The notes under the pieces: model-generated
What the model was told of the DNA's origin: nothing
What the model saw: only the letters and a program-made list of their open reading frames with translations
Database searches by the model: none
Part shown: positions 61,038 to 62,160 of the stretch, piece by piece
Numbering within the stretch: the stretch's first letter is position 1
How the letters are laid out: each line of letters starts with the position of its first letter
Source: an uncultured Oscillospiraceae bacterium
Lineage (GTDB): Bacteria > Bacillota > Clostridia > Oscillospirales > Ruminococcaceae
DNA: 62,160 bases
Assembly: GCA_934444765.1 (NCBI GenBank)
Contig: CAKSDC010000011.1
Coordinates: 1 to 62,160 of the forward strand
Reading direction: 5' to 3'
Position numbers and translations under genes: made by a program

Positions 61038-62160
61038 ATGAAAACTTCAATAGTAGGTTATCCAAGAATAGGTTCTTTAAGAGAACTAAAGTTTGCAAGC
61101 GAAAAATACTTTAGAAATGAAATTACAGATACAGAGTTAAAAGCTACTGCTAAGTCTTTAAGAGTACAAAACTTAACCGTTCAAAAAGATAGTGGTTTAG
61201 ACTATATACCTTCCAATGACTTTTCATTCTACGATGGAATATTAGATACTGCTTTTCTACTGAATGCAGTACCAAAGAGATATACTAACCTTAATCTTTC
61301 ACCTTTAGATACTTACTTTTCAGCAGGTAGAGGCTATCAAGGTGACCACGGTGACGTTAAAGCCCTTGCCATGAAAAAGTGGTTCAATACCAACTATCAC
61401 TACATGGTATCCGAAATAGACGATGATACTAATATCAAACTCGCCGACGAAAAGCCTTTTGAACTCTACTTAGAGGCTAAAGAGTTAGGCGTAGAAACTA
61501 AACCAGTAATAATAGGTGCATATACTTTTCTAAAGTTAGCTAAGTATACTGGCAATAAGAACATCAACGACTACGTTTCCGATACTGCTAACGCTTATGT
61601 AGAAATTCTAAACAAGTTTAATACTTTAGGTACTCAATGGGTACAGTTCGATGAACCTTGCTTAGTTAAGGATATGTCCGCACAAGATATCGAACTATTT
61701 AACACACTATATAGTACTATTCTTAATGCAAAGGGTTCAGTAAAGGTTCTACTACAGACTTACTTTGGCGATATTAGAGACTGTTATAGTCAAGTATGTA
61801 GTCTTAACTTCGACGGTATCGGTCTTGACCTTATAGAGGGCAAACAGACTGCCGAACTTATCAAAAAGAACGGTTTCCCAAAAGATAAGATACTATTTGC
61901 AGGAGTAGTAAACGGTAAGAACATCTGGAAGAATAACTACGCTAAGACTATAGAGTTAATTTCAAGCATTAAGCCATTCTGTGGTGAGATAGTATTAAGT
62001 ACTTCATGCTCTTTACTACACGTACCATACACCACTAAAAACGAAACTAAACTTGATGCTAAGGTTCTTGAACACTTTGCATACGCACAAGAAAAACTTA
62101 CAGAACTTGCAGAGTTAAAGACTATACTATCTTCTAACGAACCTACTGCTACTACAGAGT
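61038..62160 (+). CDS. metE: Cobalamin-independent methionine synthase MetE, 3' end outside the window
   Basis: The frame is open from ATG 61038 (after AGAGAGGAA) to the window end, 374 codons. MKTSIVGYPRIGSLRELKFA is the MetE N-terminus with the folate-side GxPRIG-x-x-REL block. Further matches are FYDGILDTAF, YFSAGRGYQGDHG, TQWVQFDEPCLVKDM, LLQTYFGDIRD, GIGLDLIEG and VVNGKNIWKNNY, all in MetE order. It makes methionine from homocysteine with methyl-tetrahydrofolate. The C-terminal catalytic barrel with the zinc ligands lies past 62160. Confidence 0.95.
   Translation, partial: MKTSIVGYPRIGSLRELKFASEKYFRNEITDTELKATAKSLRVQNLTVQKDSGLDYIPSNDFSFYDGILDTAFLLNAVPKRYTNLNLSPLDTYFSAGRGYQGDHGDVKALAMKKWFNTNYHYMVSEIDDDTNIKLADEKPFELYLEAKELGVETKPVIIGAYTFLKLAKYTGNKNINDYVSDTANAYVEILNKFNTLGTQWVQFDEPCLVKDMSAQDIELFNTLYSTILNAKGSVKVLLQTYFGDIRDCYSQVCSLNFDGIGLDLIEGKQTAELIKKNGFPKDKILFAGVVNGKNIWKNNYAKTIELISSIKPFCGEIVLSTSCSLLHVPYTTKNETKLDAKVLEHFAYAQEKLTELAELKTILSSNEPTATTE

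Overview
The window looks like chromosomal DNA of an anaerobic, low-GC, Gram-positive gut-type bacterium, most likely a clostridium of the Ruminococcus/Oscillospirales kind. The reasons are an LPXTG pilus operon with its own sortases, a secreted protease with a type I dockerin, an [FeFe]-hydrogenase maturase (HydE), a Firmicutes-type class III fructose-1,6-bisphosphatase, and strong TTGACA-17-TATAAT promoters. Stop codons are strongly skewed: 39 of the 41 complete genes read here end in TAA or TAG. One of the two TGA stops is followed directly by TAG. The other interrupts the catalytic motif of a sortase.

Layout. 1-1010: the 5' part of a TnpB-type transposase gene (minus strand) and its terminal hairpin. 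1195-14252: a tight six-gene plus-strand operon with a divergent SEDS glycosyltransferase, a transpeptidase-type PBP, a large membrane-anchored P-loop GTPase with zinc-ribbon cysteines, an unrecognised partner, an LCP-like protein and a polytopic membrane protein. It looks like a dedicated cell-envelope machine driven or gated by a GTPase, and I know of no described system with this make-up. 14353-17159: MATE exporter, a small hypothetical gene, hydE. 17212-23131 (minus): pilus operon of adhesin, major pilin, class C sortase, minor pilin and a second sortase with an in-frame TGA. 23505-24794 (minus): enolase.

24795-27643: a divergent control region with two copies of a GTTAGC-N4-GCTAAC-type palindrome, a candidate small RNA or leader hairpin, and a methyltransferase / ketopantoate-reductase-like / hydrolase operon. 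27694-29604 (minus): dockerin-bearing M6-like metalloprotease. 29745-37372 (minus): sugar operon of fruR-type regulator, fruK, fruA, ptsH, ptsI and then fbp.

37380-59181: a large thiotemplated biosynthetic operon on the plus strand. In order it encodes a formyltransferase, a class II aaRS-like amino acid:carrier-protein ligase, a PP-loop ATP-pyrophosphatase of the alpha-hydrolase (AANH) type, a carrier protein, a KASIII-like enzyme lacking the usual histidine, an AMP-ligase, a second carrier protein, an ABC exporter pair, a thioesterase, an NRPS with Cy-A-PCP-Cy-A-PCP order, a SagB/McbC-type flavin oxidase, a thioesterase with a cysteine nucleophile and a PCP-reductase. This predicts a small azoline/azole product, plausibly metal-binding and perhaps thioamidated, released reductively as an aldehyde or alcohol. 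The same palindrome occurs three times before its first gene and once before the exporter, so the biosynthetic operon, its exporter and the 25210-27643 operon probably form one regulon. 59182-62160: terminators, a small hypothetical gene, a LysR regulator and the 5' part of metE. No tRNA, rRNA or CRISPR array was seen.
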